Source: Microbispora sp. H13382 (GTDB lineage: Bacteria; Actinomycetota; Actinomycetes; Streptosporangiales; Streptosporangiaceae). Taken from it: a stretch of DNA of 64,000 bases. The stretch spans positions 124,001-188,000 of the forward strand of contig NZ_JABBXA010000009.1 in NCBI RefSeq assembly GCF_014161445.1, read 5' to 3'. Positions within the stretch are counted from its first letter, which is position 1. The number at the start of each line of letters is the position of its first letter. This document shows positions 33,225 to 41,168 of this stretch, piece after piece. The position numbers and the translations under genes were made by a program. A model generated the notes under the pieces. That model was not told the origin of the DNA, did no database searches, and worked only from the letters and a program-made list of their open reading frames with translations.

Positions 33225-34421
33225 GTGCAGCTCCGGTACAACTACCGCCTGTCCCCGACGCCGGGTCAGCGTCAAGCGCTGGCACGGGCCTTCGGGTGCG
33301 CCAGGGTGGTGTTCAACGACGCGCTGCGCGCACGGACCGACGCCCGCGAGCAGGGCTTGCCGTACGTCTCGGACGGGGAGTTGTCCAAGCGGGTCATCAC
33401 CCAGGCGAAGCAGACCCCGGAACGCTCCTGGCTGGGCGAAGTCTCAGCCGTGGTGTTACAGCAGGCGCTTGCCGATCTGAACACCGCGTACCGGAACTTC
33501 TTCGACTCGATGAGTGGGAAGCGGCATGGGGCGAAGGTCGCCCCGCCCCGGTTCCGGTCCCGCAAGGACAACCGGCAGGCGATCCGCTTCACCCGCAACG
33601 CCCGGTTCCAGGTCACGGCGGGCGGGAAGCTGCGCCTGCCGAAGATCGGCGATGTGCCGGTTCGCTGGTCGCGGGACCTGCCCGCCGGACCGTCCTCGGT
33701 GACGGTGGTCAAGGACGCGGCCGGCCGATACTTCGCATCCTTTGTGATCGAGGTCGCCGAGCAGCCCCTGCCATCGGTCGAGCCCGAGGCCGGGATCGAT
33801 CTTGGGCTGTCGGCCTTCGCGGTCGTGTCCAACGGCCGGAAGATCACCGCACCGCGTTTCCTGCGCCGGGCGGAGAAGAAACTCAAGCGGCTCCAGCGGG
33901 CGCTGTCCCGCAAAGTTAAGGGGTCGAACAACCGGGCCAAGGCCCGGCTGGCGGTTGCCCGCCAGCACGCGAAGGTCGCCGACGCGCGCCGCGAGTTCCA
34001 CCACCAGCTCTCCACCCGGATAGTCCGCGATAACCAAGCGATCTACGTGGAGGACCTGGCGGTCAAGGGGCTGGCGCGCACCAGGTTGGCCAAGAGCGTG
34101 CACGACGCGGGCTGGTCGGCGTTCGTCGGGATGCTGGAGTACAAAGCTCGCCTGTACGGGCGCACATTCCACCGGATCGACCGGTGGTTCCCCTCCTCCA
34201 AGCTCTGCTCGGAATGCGGGGTAGTGGCCGAGTCGATGCGGCTGAACGTCCGGGAGTGGACTTGCCCATGTGGGGCGGTCCACGACCGGGACGTCAACGC
34301 CGCGAAGAACATCCTCGCCGCCGGACGGGCGGAGAGGTTAAACGCCTGTGGAGCGCAGGTAAGACCAGGCCCTGGCCTGGCACAGCGCGAGGAAGCAGGA
34401 AGCCTCAGAGGTGCCGCGTGA
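33225..34421 (+). CDS. tnpB: TnpB RNA-guided nuclease of the IS605 element
   Basis: 398 residues from GTG 33225. The RuvC catalytic residues are all present: D192 (EAGIDLGLSAF), E276 (IYVEDLAVKGL) and D356 (HDRDVNAAKNIL). The zinc finger uses C328, C331, C347 and C349. The N-terminal part has the usual helical wedge start (LSPTPGQRQALARAFG). TnpB proteins of this family, the ancestors of Cas12, are guided by an RNA from the element's right end. In-frame TTA codons occur, rare in the host, in line with a transferred element. It appears functional by sequence. Confidence 0.94.
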   Translation: MQLRYNYRLSPTPGQRQALARAFGCARVVFNDALRARTDAREQGLPYVSDGELSKRVITQAKQTPERSWLGEVSAVVLQQALADLNTAYRNFFDSMSGKRHGAKVAPPRFRSRKDNRQAIRFTRNARFQVTAGGKLRLPKIGDVPVRWSRDLPAGPSSVTVVKDAAGRYFASFVIEVAEQPLPSVEPEAGIDLGLSAFAVVSNGRKITAPRFLRRAEKKLKRLQRALSRKVKGSNNRAKARLAVARQHAKVADARREFHHQLSTRIVRDNQAIYVEDLAVKGLARTRLAKSVHDAGWSAFVGMLEYKARLYGRTFHRIDRWFPSSKLCSECGVVAESMRLNVREWTCPCGAVHDRDVNAAKNILAAGRAERLNACGAQVRPGPGLAQREEAGSLRGAA

Positions 34422-34470
34422 CCGCGCGGCACGGGCTGAATCCCCGGCCTTCAGGCCGGGGAGCGCGTCA
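34300..34470 (+). ncRNA. Candidate omega RNA (right-end guide RNA) of the TnpB element
   Basis: In characterised TnpB systems the guide RNA scaffold is made from the 3' end of tnpB through the right end, with the guide sequence just outside. The corresponding region here is the last codons of tnpB plus the GC-rich TTCA hairpin at 34442-34461. Boundaries are estimates. Any guide would start after 34470, within the end of the acyltransferase gene. Confidence 0.4.
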
Positions 34471-35664
34471 ACGCCGGAGGACCGCCGCCCGCAGCGCGCC
34501 CCAGCCGCGGTGGCGCTGGAACGGCAGCTCGAAGACCGACGCGAACAGCCACGCCGCGAGCAGCGTGAGCGGCACGGTCAGCACGAGGGTGGCCAGGAAC
34601 ATCGTCACGCCCGGGGCGAGACGGGGGGCGAGGACCATGCGGTTCACCACCACCACAATCGGCGCGTGGATGAGGTAGAGGCTGTAGGAGAACGAGCCGA
34701 GCCGGCGCAGCGCCCGCGTGTCGAGCAGGCGCACGAGGGGCCGGGGCTTACCGGCCGCCACTGAGGCGAGCAGCAGCCCGACCGCCGGGCCGACGGCCAG
34801 GTCGACCCAGAAGTAGTGGTCGACCGTCCACTCGGGACCACGCACGACGATCAGCAGGACGACGGGTGCGGCGGCGGCCAGGGCCAGCCAGGGGAGGCGC
34901 GACGGCCACGGCGACGCCTGCCCGTGCGCGTTCCCGGGCGCCGTCATGCCCGGCGTCATACCCGCGGTCATGCGCGCCGCCACCCCCGCGGCGACCGCGC
35001 CGATCGCGAAGAGCACCGCGAACTGCGGGGTCAGCCGCATGAACAGGTCCACCGCGGGGACGCTCGGCGCGAGCAGCCCCATGAGGGCCACGACGACGGT
35101 CAGGACGGCGAGCAGGACGGCCGCGCCGGCCCGCCGCAGCACGAGGAGCATCAGCGGGAACACGACGTAGAGCTGCGCCTCCACCGCGATGGACCAGAAG
35201 GCGCCGTTGGGGCTCGGCGAGCCGAACAGGTCCTGGACCAGCAGGCCGTAGACGACGACGGACTTCACGGTCGGGCTGCCCTGCCCGGGCTGCGGGATCA
35301 GCGTCCACGCGACCACGAGGCTGAACAGCAGGGCCGCCCAGTAGGGCGGGAGGATGCGCCAGGCCCGCCGGTAGGCGAACCGGCGCAGGCCGTTCAGCCG
35401 CCAGCCCGACCTCGCCGGCGAGACCGCGAGCGAGAACCCCGACAGGACGATGAACATCACCACCGCGAGGTGCCCGTAGACGAGCCAACCGGCCCACGCG
35501 GGGCCCGTGTCGGCGGGGAAACCCGGGAAGGACAGCAGCCAGCAGTGGTGCAGGACCACGAACAGGGCCGCGATCCCGCGGATCCCGTCGAGGCCCGGCA
35601 GACGCGCGGGCGCGCGTGTCGCCCGGGTGGACGGGGCCGTCGCCTGGTCCGCAGTGGACTCCAT
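34468..35664 (-). CDS. Acyltransferase family 3 membrane protein
   Basis: 398 residues from ATG 35664, with GGGAG upstream. It has about ten transmembrane helices. Features are PGLDGIRGIAALFVVLHHCWL (split here; the catalytic-type His pair is in VVLHHCWL), RRAWRILPPYWAALLF, SFSYSLYLIHAPIVVV and FWSIAVEAQLYVVFPLMLL. Such proteins O-acetylate or otherwise acylate extracellular glycans. The stop TGA (34470-34468) coincides with the last bases of the IS right end, so the native 3' end may have been altered. A very long frame continuing upstream is a shadow. Confidence 0.9.
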   Translation of the reverse strand: MESTADQATAPSTRATRAPARLPGLDGIRGIAALFVVLHHCWLLSFPGFPADTGPAWAGWLVYGHLAVVMFIVLSGFSLAVSPARSGWRLNGLRRFAYRRAWRILPPYWAALLFSLVVAWTLIPQPGQGSPTVKSVVVYGLLVQDLFGSPSPNGAFWSIAVEAQLYVVFPLMLLVLRRAGAAVLLAVLTVVVALMGLLAPSVPAVDLFMRLTPQFAVLFAIGAVAAGVAARMTAGMTPGMTAPGNAHGQASPWPSRLPWLALAAAAPVVLLIVVRGPEWTVDHYFWVDLAVGPAVGLLLASVAAGKPRPLVRLLDTRALRRLGSFSYSLYLIHAPIVVVVNRMVLAPRLAPGVTMFLATLVLTVPLTLLAAWLFASVFELPFQRHRGWGALRAAVLRR

Positions 35665-35850
35665 CCGCCGCACTCCCGTCGTCGCCCGGACCGGTCGCCG
35701 CAACGTATATCGGCGGAAGTTCGCCGAACGTAACCACCCGGCGCGGGACACCGGAACGTTGTAACGTGACAGCCGCGCGTGACGATGTATCCAAGCAGGG
35801 TCCGGACGCCTGCTGGCAGGCCGACGGCACTGGACAGGCCGGGGGGATAC

Positions 35851-36762
35851 GTGGAGTTCTGGACGACGATCGCCGGTCTCCTGCGGAAATGGTCGATCGG
35901 ACTCCCCCTGCTGGCGATCTCGATCCTGGCCGGCACGGTCACCTTCATCGTCGCCCCGACCCGTTACGAGGCGGACACCTCGCTGGTGCTGGCCACGCCT
36001 GTCAACGGCGGCGTCTACTCCAGGGACCCGAACCGCCCGCTGCCCCGGGGCAACCCGCTCCTGCAGTTCAACGACGCGCTGAAGACGGCCGCGAGCATCG
36101 TCATCCAGTCCATGAACACGCAGGACGTGTGGACGCAGCTCGGCGCGCCCAAGGACGGGCCCACGACGATCACGATCGACGACGGGCGCAGCAACCCAAG
36201 GGTTCTGGACATCAGCGGGCCCTACATCTACATCCGCGTCGTGGCGCCGTCCCCGGCGGTCGCCTCCAGCGTTCTGACGAAGGCGCAGCGGCGCGTCCGC
36301 GACGAGCTGACGGGGTGGCAGCAGACGCTCGGCGCCCCGCCCTCGACCTATCTCACGGTCGCCAACATCGTGCCGCCCTCCAAGCCGGAGGCCATGCTGT
36401 CCACGCGGTGGCAGGTGGCGGCCGGCGCCGGCCTCCTGGTCGCCTGCGCGGGTCTCGGCCTGGTCTACGCCCTGACGCGCAGAGGCGAGCGCCCGCTGCG
36501 CCGCAAGGCGCCGCCGCCCCCGCGCGGCTCCGCGCCGCCGGCCGCCGCCGCGCTCCCGGCGGTTCCCGTCGCTTCCGTCGCTCCCGTCGTCTCCGCGTAC
36601 GAGGACGACGACGTGGACGTGGTCCTGTGGGACACCCAGGAGATCGTCATCGTGACGGAGCCGGTGAAGGGGCAGGACGCGGCCGAGGCGCTGCGCGCCG
36701 ACGACGACCGTCGCTTCGCGAGTGTGATCAGAGACGCGCGCACGGACGACGACAAGGACTGA
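35851..36762 (+). CDS. Wzz-like chain-length / polysaccharide export protein
   Basis: 303 residues from GTG 35851, with a G-rich ribosome site; its N-terminus then aligns with that of the next gene (EFWTTIAGLLRKW versus DFWATVLVLFRRW). One helix near residues 18-38 (LPLLAISILAGTVTFIV) and a second at about 190-215 (QVAAGAGLLVACAGLGLVYA) enclose an extracytoplasmic domain. The cytosolic tail is Pro/Ala-rich and then acidic, with no Walker motifs, so it is not fused to a tyrosine kinase. It probably controls polymer length with the neighbouring Wzy-like protein. Confidence 0.8.
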   Translation: MEFWTTIAGLLRKWSIGLPLLAISILAGTVTFIVAPTRYEADTSLVLATPVNGGVYSRDPNRPLPRGNPLLQFNDALKTAASIVIQSMNTQDVWTQLGAPKDGPTTITIDDGRSNPRVLDISGPYIYIRVVAPSPAVASSVLTKAQRRVRDELTGWQQTLGAPPSTYLTVANIVPPSKPEAMLSTRWQVAAGAGLLVACAGLGLVYALTRRGERPLRRKAPPPPRGSAPPAAAALPAVPVASVAPVVSAYEDDDVDVVLWDTQEIVIVTEPVKGQDAAEALRADDDRRFASVIRDARTDDDKD

Positions 36763-36765
36763 CGC

Positions 36766-37509
36766 ATGGACTTCTGGGCGACGGTCCTCGTCCTGTTCCG
36801 GCGGTGGTACGTCACCTTCCCCGTCTTCGTGCTCGTGCTCGCGGGGGCGGCCGGCGTCTACGTCATGTTCCCGAAGACCTTCGTATGCTCCTCGAGCCTC
36901 GTGCTGACCGTCCCCCGCGACGGGGGCAGCCTGCCCGCGGACCCCAAGTTCCCCAACCCGGTGACGAACCCGCTGGTCAACGTCGACAGCGGGCTGGGCC
37001 TTTCCGCCTCGATCCTCATCCAGGGCCTCACCACGGGCGAGGTCGCGCAGCAGGTGGGGGTGACGCCCGGCGGACGGACCACGTTCAAGGTCAGCAACGG
37101 CACGACGAACCCGGAGCTGATGATCACGCTGCCGTTCGTCGTCATCTCCGCGGAGGCCCCGACGGCGCAGGAGGCCCATGACGTGGTGGCGCGGCTCGGC
37201 CGGATCGCCAAGGAGAAGCTGGTCGAGCAGCAGCGGGCGCTCGGCGCGCCACGGGCCACCTACCTCAGGGCGTTCGAGGTCGTGCCGCCGACCACCCCCG
37301 AGGAGAAGACGGGGAGCAGGCTGCGGGCGGCGTGCGTCGCGCTGGCGATGGGCCTGTTCCTGAGCATGGCCGCCGCCTTCGCCGTCGAGAGCTGGGCGCG
37401 GTCCCGTCGCGCCCGCCGCTCCGGTGCCGCGGAGCCGCAGGCGTCCCTCAACGGATCCGCCTATCCGGCCGGCACGCGGACGAAGTCGGCGCCGCTGCTC
37501 CGGCACTGA
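36766..37509 (+). CDS. Second Wzz-like membrane protein, paralog of the preceding gene
   Basis: 247 residues starting 4 nt after the previous stop. Its topology is the same as its neighbour: a helix at about 18-36 (FPVFVLVLAGAAGVYVMF), an extracytoplasmic domain with QQRALGAPRATYLRAFEVVP matching WQQTLGAPPSTYLTVANIVP of the neighbour, and a helix at about 190-210. The C-terminal tail is short and basic. It lacks the long acidic tail of its paralog. The pair may form a hetero-oligomeric co-polymerase, which is inference. Confidence 0.8.
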   Translation: MDFWATVLVLFRRWYVTFPVFVLVLAGAAGVYVMFPKTFVCSSSLVLTVPRDGGSLPADPKFPNPVTNPLVNVDSGLGLSASILIQGLTTGEVAQQVGVTPGGRTTFKVSNGTTNPELMITLPFVVISAEAPTAQEAHDVVARLGRIAKEKLVEQQRALGAPRATYLRAFEVVPPTTPEEKTGSRLRAACVALAMGLFLSMAAAFAVESWARSRRARRSGAAEPQASLNGSAYPAGTRTKSAPLLRH

Positions 37510-37532
37510 CAGCCGTGACCATCGGGAGTCCC

Positions 37533-38951
37533 GTGAGGATCGACAGCCCGCTGCACAGCCCACTGCACAGCCCGCTGCCCGGGGCGCGCCGGCGCGCCGA
37601 CGGCGCGACGCTCGTCTGCCTGTTCGCGCTCGCCCTGCTGCTCATCCCGGCCCGGCTGGTCCTGCGTGGGCTGCCGATGTCGCTGACGCTCGCGGACGTC
37701 CTCGCCCTCCTGCTCCTCCTCGTATGGCTCCTGGCGCAGTTCACCACCACCCTCGGAGCCGCCAAGGGCGCCAACCCCGTCCGCACCGCGATCTTCGCGT
37801 ACGGGATGGCGTTCCTGACCTGCTACGGCTTCGCCAGCCTCGGATACCTGCCCTCGGACGAGCTCAACCTGGCGGACCACTCCCTGGTGCTGTTCGCCGG
37901 GTACGTCGGGCTCGTGCTCGTGATGTGTGACGGCGTCAGGGGACGGGACCGGCTCGACTTCGTGCTCAAGACGGTCGTGGTGGCCGGGGCGATCGTGTCG
38001 GTCGTCGCCGCGTGCCAGTACCTGCTGGAGTTCGACCCCACGACCTACATGTCCCTTCCCGGGTTCCGGCACACCTCCGTCGAGGGCACCGAGACCGTGA
38101 TGTCGCGGGCGGACCTGCGCCGGGTGGCCGCGACGCTGGGCCACCCGATCGAGTTCGGCGTCTTCTGCTCGATGGTCCTGCCGTTCGCGGCGCACTTCGC
38201 CCTGCAGGCGCGGGACCGGGGCGAGCCGTGGCGGCGCTGGTGGCTGTGCGCGGCCCTCATCGCGGCCGGGCTGATGTTCTCGGTCTCCAGGTCGGCCGTG
38301 CTCGGGATGGTCGTGGTCGGCGCGGTGCTGTTCACCGGCTGGCCGCTCAGGCGCTGCCTGGTGAGCCTGGGGGCGCTCGCCGTGTTCCTCGGCCTGATGA
38401 AGGTGGCGGCCCCCGGACTGCTCGGCACCTTCTACAACCTGTTCGCGAACGCCGGCTCCGACGACAGCATCCTCTACCGCACGCACGACTACCCGTTCGC
38501 GCTGACCGAGGTCACCAAGCATCCGCTGTTCGGCCGGGGCATCGGGACCTGGTATCCCTACAAGCACCAGGTGTTCGACAACCAGTACCTGCTCTCGCTG
38601 GTCGAGACCGGCGTGGTCGGCGTGGTGGCCTTCGTCGGCGTCATCGTCTGCGGGGTGGTCGTCGCGCTGCGCGCGCGGCGGCTCAGCGGCGATCCCAACG
38701 TCCGCAACCTGGCCCTGACCATCGCCGCCTGCCTGCTGGTTCCGCTCGTCGGCGCGGCCACCTTCGACCTGCTGTCCTATCCCGGCGTAACCAGCCTGAT
38801 GTTCCTGCTGATCGGGGCCGCCGGCGCGCTGCTGCGCGCGCTGAAGGCCGAGAACGCCGCCGCGGCCCCCGCCCCGCCGGCGGCGGCGGTGCCGGCGGGT
38901 GCCGGGCTACGCCCCGAGGCGGTCGCGCAGCTCGGCCCAGGACCCGGCTGA
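37533..38951 (+). CDS. O-antigen ligase / Wzy-like polymerase membrane protein
   Basis: 472 residues from GTG 37533 (GGGAG four nt upstream); GTG 37515 is an alternative. The N-terminus has a short HSPLHSPLHSPL repeat. About twelve hydrophobic helices follow, with a periplasmic loop (FDPTTYMSLPGFRHTSVEG) and the Wzy_C-type region VTKHPLFGRGIGTWYPY near residue 335. The tail is Ala/Pro-rich. It polymerises repeat units or ligates glycan at the outer face of the membrane. Its last 45 bp overlap the convergent epimerase gene. Confidence 0.88.
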   Translation: MRIDSPLHSPLHSPLPGARRRADGATLVCLFALALLLIPARLVLRGLPMSLTLADVLALLLLLVWLLAQFTTTLGAAKGANPVRTAIFAYGMAFLTCYGFASLGYLPSDELNLADHSLVLFAGYVGLVLVMCDGVRGRDRLDFVLKTVVVAGAIVSVVAACQYLLEFDPTTYMSLPGFRHTSVEGTETVMSRADLRRVAATLGHPIEFGVFCSMVLPFAAHFALQARDRGEPWRRWWLCAALIAAGLMFSVSRSAVLGMVVVGAVLFTGWPLRRCLVSLGALAVFLGLMKVAAPGLLGTFYNLFANAGSDDSILYRTHDYPFALTEVTKHPLFGRGIGTWYPYKHQVFDNQYLLSLVETGVVGVVAFVGVIVCGVVVALRARRLSGDPNVRNLALTIAACLLVPLVGAATFDLLSYPGVTSLMFLLIGAAGALLRALKAENAAAAPAPPAAAVPAGAGLRPEAVAQLGPGPG

Positions 38952-39452
38952 CAGGTCCCGGCCGCTGATCGCGCCGACCGGCAGCGGCCACGGAAGCGCG
39001 AGATCCGGGTCGTCGTACCTCACGGCGAGATCCTCCGACGGGTCGTGCTCCCGGTCGATGCGGTAGCACACGTCGGCCTCGGTCAGCGCCTGGTAGCCGT
39101 GCAGGAGACCCGGGGGCACGTACAGATGCGCGAACGTCTCGTCGTCGAGCAGCACCGACAGGTGGCGGCCGAAGGTCGGCGAGCCGGGCCTGGCGTCCAC
39201 CAGTACGTCCAGGACGGCGCCGCGGGCGCATCGGACGAGCTTGGCCTCGCCACGCCCTGAACGGCCGTGCATGCCGCGGACGGTGCCCTTGCGGGAGCGT
39301 GACTGGCTGTCCTGGATGAAGACGGCGGGGTCGAGCCCGTGCTCGGCGGCGACGGCGGCGTCGAAGGTCCGGGTGAAGAAGCCGCGCTCGTCGTGGTGGG
39401 GCGTGGGGACGAACAGCAGCACGCCCTCCAGGGCGAGTCGCGTCACTTTCAC
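38907..39452 (-). CDS. RmlC-like dTDP-sugar epimerase (second paralog)
   Basis: 181 residues from GTG 39452. It keeps the cupin His (KGTVRGMHGRSGRGEAK) and the Asp region (VDARPGSPTFGRHL). At the position where RmlC has its late tyrosine (SQPYAPG in the first copy) it has DREHDPSEDL. That difference suggests altered stereochemistry, for example epimerisation at only one carbon, but the active site would need a structure to judge. It overlaps the convergent Wzy-like gene by 45 bp and is the second such gene in the locus. Confidence 0.82.
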   Translation of the reverse strand: MKVTRLALEGVLLFVPTPHHDERGFFTRTFDAAVAAEHGLDPAVFIQDSQSRSRKGTVRGMHGRSGRGEAKLVRCARGAVLDVLVDARPGSPTFGRHLSVLLDDETFAHLYVPPGLLHGYQALTEADVCYRIDREHDPSEDLAVRYDDPDLALPWPLPVGAISGRDLSAGSWAELRDRLGA

Positions 39453-39490
39453 ATGTCTGTAGTCGCGGCGGACGGGCCGGCCGTTACGCC

Positions 39491-39530
39491 GCTGCCGCAG
39501 TGAGCCGCTCCGCCCGCTCACTGCGGCAGC
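39491..39530. terminator. 15-bp perfect inverted repeat overlapping the GT2 stop codon
   Basis: Arms at 39491-39505 and 39516-39530 are exact complements around a 10-nt loop. The right arm contains the last three codons and the stop (39518-39520) of the minus-strand glycosyltransferase. There is no U tract. It would act as a strong hairpin between that gene and the next minus-strand gene. Confidence 0.75.
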
Positions 39531-40441
39531 ACCCGCATGCGCCTGGAGGGCCGCAGCAGGGCCACCAGCGAGGCCCGCGCCGTACGCCGGCCGGTGAGCG
39601 CGCGCAGCGCCTCGCCGAGAACCACGGCCAGATAGAAGGCGAGGGAGGAGACGGGCCCGCGCCGCCGCCGGAACAGCCGCACCCGGTTCGTCGTGAGCAG
39701 CGCGGCCAGCACGGGGTTGACGTTCGCCTCGCCGCCGATGTGCTCGACCACGGCCTCGGGTTCGTACCAGAGCGTCCAGCCCCGGTCGGCCGCCCGCAGT
39801 GCGAACTCGGTCTCCTCGCTGTAGAGCAGGAAGGACTCGTCCCACGGCCCGAGGTCGCGTACGGCCGCCACGGAGACGAGCAGGGCGGCCCCGGTGGCCC
39901 AGGCGGCGGTGCCGGGCGTCCGGTACCGGCGGGGATCGGTGATCACCTCGCCGAGCCGCCCGACGCGGCCCGCGAGCCGTCCGCCGATCACCGCCTCGGC
40001 CAGCGCGCCGCGTACGGTGGGGGCGCGGCGCAGGGAGGGATGCGTGTGGCCGTCCGGGCTGACCAGCCGGGGTACGGCGATGCCGCGGCCGGGGGCGCGC
40101 AGCGCGGCCGCGAGACGGGTGAGCGCCCCTTCCCGGGTGCGGCAGTCGGGGTTGAGGATGGCGACCGCGTCGACGCGGTCGAGGTGTCCCTCGCGGTCGA
40201 GGGCGGCGATGCCCGCGTTGATGGCCGCCGCGTAGCCGGCGTTGCGGCCCACCGGCACCACCGTCGCCCCGGCCCGCTCGGCGAGCGGCACGGACTCGTC
40301 CCGTGACGCGTTGTCGGCGACGACCACCTGCACGAGGTCGGCGCCTCGCGCGCCCGCGGCGAGCGACTGCAGGCAGTCCGCCAGCACGCGCGCGCTGTTG
40401 TAGGTCACGACGACGACCGCGATCCGCGGGGTCTCGGACAT
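39518..40441 (-). CDS. GT2-family glycosyltransferase (rhamnosyltransferase-like)
   Basis: 307 residues from ATG 40441, with CCGGAGG upstream. It has IAVVVVTYNSARVLADCLQS, VVVADNASRDESV, PVGRNAGYAAAINAGI and AILNPDCRTREGA, the pattern of WbbL-type rhamnosyl and related transferases. GPWDESFLLYSEETEFALRA follows, then a basic, membrane-associating C-terminus. Rhamnose as donor is plausible because the locus makes dTDP-rhamnose, but this is not proven. Its stop is inside a 15-bp inverted repeat. Confidence 0.9.
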   Translation of the reverse strand: MSETPRIAVVVVTYNSARVLADCLQSLAAGARGADLVQVVVADNASRDESVPLAERAGATVVPVGRNAGYAAAINAGIAALDREGHLDRVDAVAILNPDCRTREGALTRLAAALRAPGRGIAVPRLVSPDGHTHPSLRRAPTVRGALAEAVIGGRLAGRVGRLGEVITDPRRYRTPGTAAWATGAALLVSVAAVRDLGPWDESFLLYSEETEFALRAADRGWTLWYEPEAVVEHIGGEANVNPVLAALLTTNRVRLFRRRRGPVSSLAFYLAVVLGEALRALTGRRTARASLVALLRPSRRMRVLPQ

Positions 40442-40568
40442 GCGGTCCTCCGGGGGTCGGGAACTGCCCGCCAGGCGCATGCTAGAGGCGGTGCACCCGG
40501 GAGGCAACGCATTCCGCGGTCTCGCCCTGGTGTCGCCGGTCGAACGCGGCCACGCGGGCGTCCCGCGC

Positions 40569-41168
40569 TCAGCGGACTCGGTCGTAGACCATGGCGATCT
40601 CGCCCAGCTCGCCGGTCCGCTGATGCGTGAGCGTCCACTTCGTCGCCGGCAGGCCGTCGTCGAACAGCCGCCGCCCGCCCCCGGCGATCTCAGGGAGGAT
40701 CATGAGGTACAGCCGGTCGAGCAGGTCCGCCGACAGGAGCGGCTTGATGACACTGGCGCTGCTGTTGACGAGGATGTCGCCCTCGCCGGTGGCTTTGAGG
40801 CCGGTGACGACCTCGGCGGCGGGGGCGTTCACCACGCGGGTGCGTTCCCACGGCGCTTCGGTCAAGGTGGTCGAGAGGACCACCTTCTCCGTGTCGACCA
40901 GCCACTTGGCGTATCCGCGATCACGCGGGTCGGCGTTCTCGTCCTCGGCGACCGGCGGCCAGTAGCCCATGAATCCCTCGGCGTTGATCCGGCCGAGCAG
41001 CGCCGTCGTCGCGTCCTCCCAGATGCGGTTCATGTGGTCTCGTGCGACCTCGGTGGTCACGTAGGGAACGAACGCGGCGAAATCGCCGGGCCCGCCGGGA
41101 CCGTGGTAACGCCCGTCGAGGGTGAGGCTCAGGTTCGCGGTCACCCTGCGGCCGGTCGAGTGGGTCAT
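40569..41168 (-). CDS. RibD C-terminal / dihydrofolate reductase-like protein
   Basis: 199 residues. It has the fold markers TANLSLTLDGRYHGPGG, ATTALLGRINAEGFMGYWPP, KVVLSTTLTEAPWERTRVV, GEGDILVNSSASVIKPLL and LYLMILPEIAGGGRRLFDDG, usual for the RibD_C family found next to many regulators. NADPH-dependent reduction of an unknown small molecule is expected. It is translationally coupled (4-nt overlap) to the ArsR-SRPBCC gene and runs in the same operon. Confidence 0.9.
   Translation of the reverse strand: MTHSTGRRVTANLSLTLDGRYHGPGGPGDFAAFVPYVTTEVARDHMNRIWEDATTALLGRINAEGFMGYWPPVAEDENADPRDRGYAKWLVDTEKVVLSTTLTEAPWERTRVVNAPAAEVVTGLKATGEGDILVNSSASVIKPLLSADLLDRLYLMILPEIAGGGRRLFDDGLPATKWTLTHQRTGELGEIAMVYDRVR

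Larger units (their letters stand above)
32683..34470. mobile_element. IS200/IS605-family element with tnpA and tnpB
   Basis: An apparently intact element of about 1.8 kb. The left end has a TTCA-loop hairpin at 32695-32710 (CCGGCC-TTCA-GGCCGG) nested in a GTCCGC/GCGGAC stem (32683-32723). The right end has CCCCGGCC-TTCA-GGCCGGGG at 34442-34461 followed by GAGCGCGTCA. tnpA and tnpB are divergent with 22 bp between their starts, the usual IS605-type layout. The exact cleavage points were not determined. It sits between the sugar operon and the convergent acyltransferase gene. Confidence 0.85.

Noticed and set aside
34468-37563. Very long minus-strand reading frame of more than 1000 codons
   Set aside because: Only the part from 35664 downstream shows acyltransferase features. 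The upstream half is a GC-driven shadow of the Wzz-like genes and lacks any domain.
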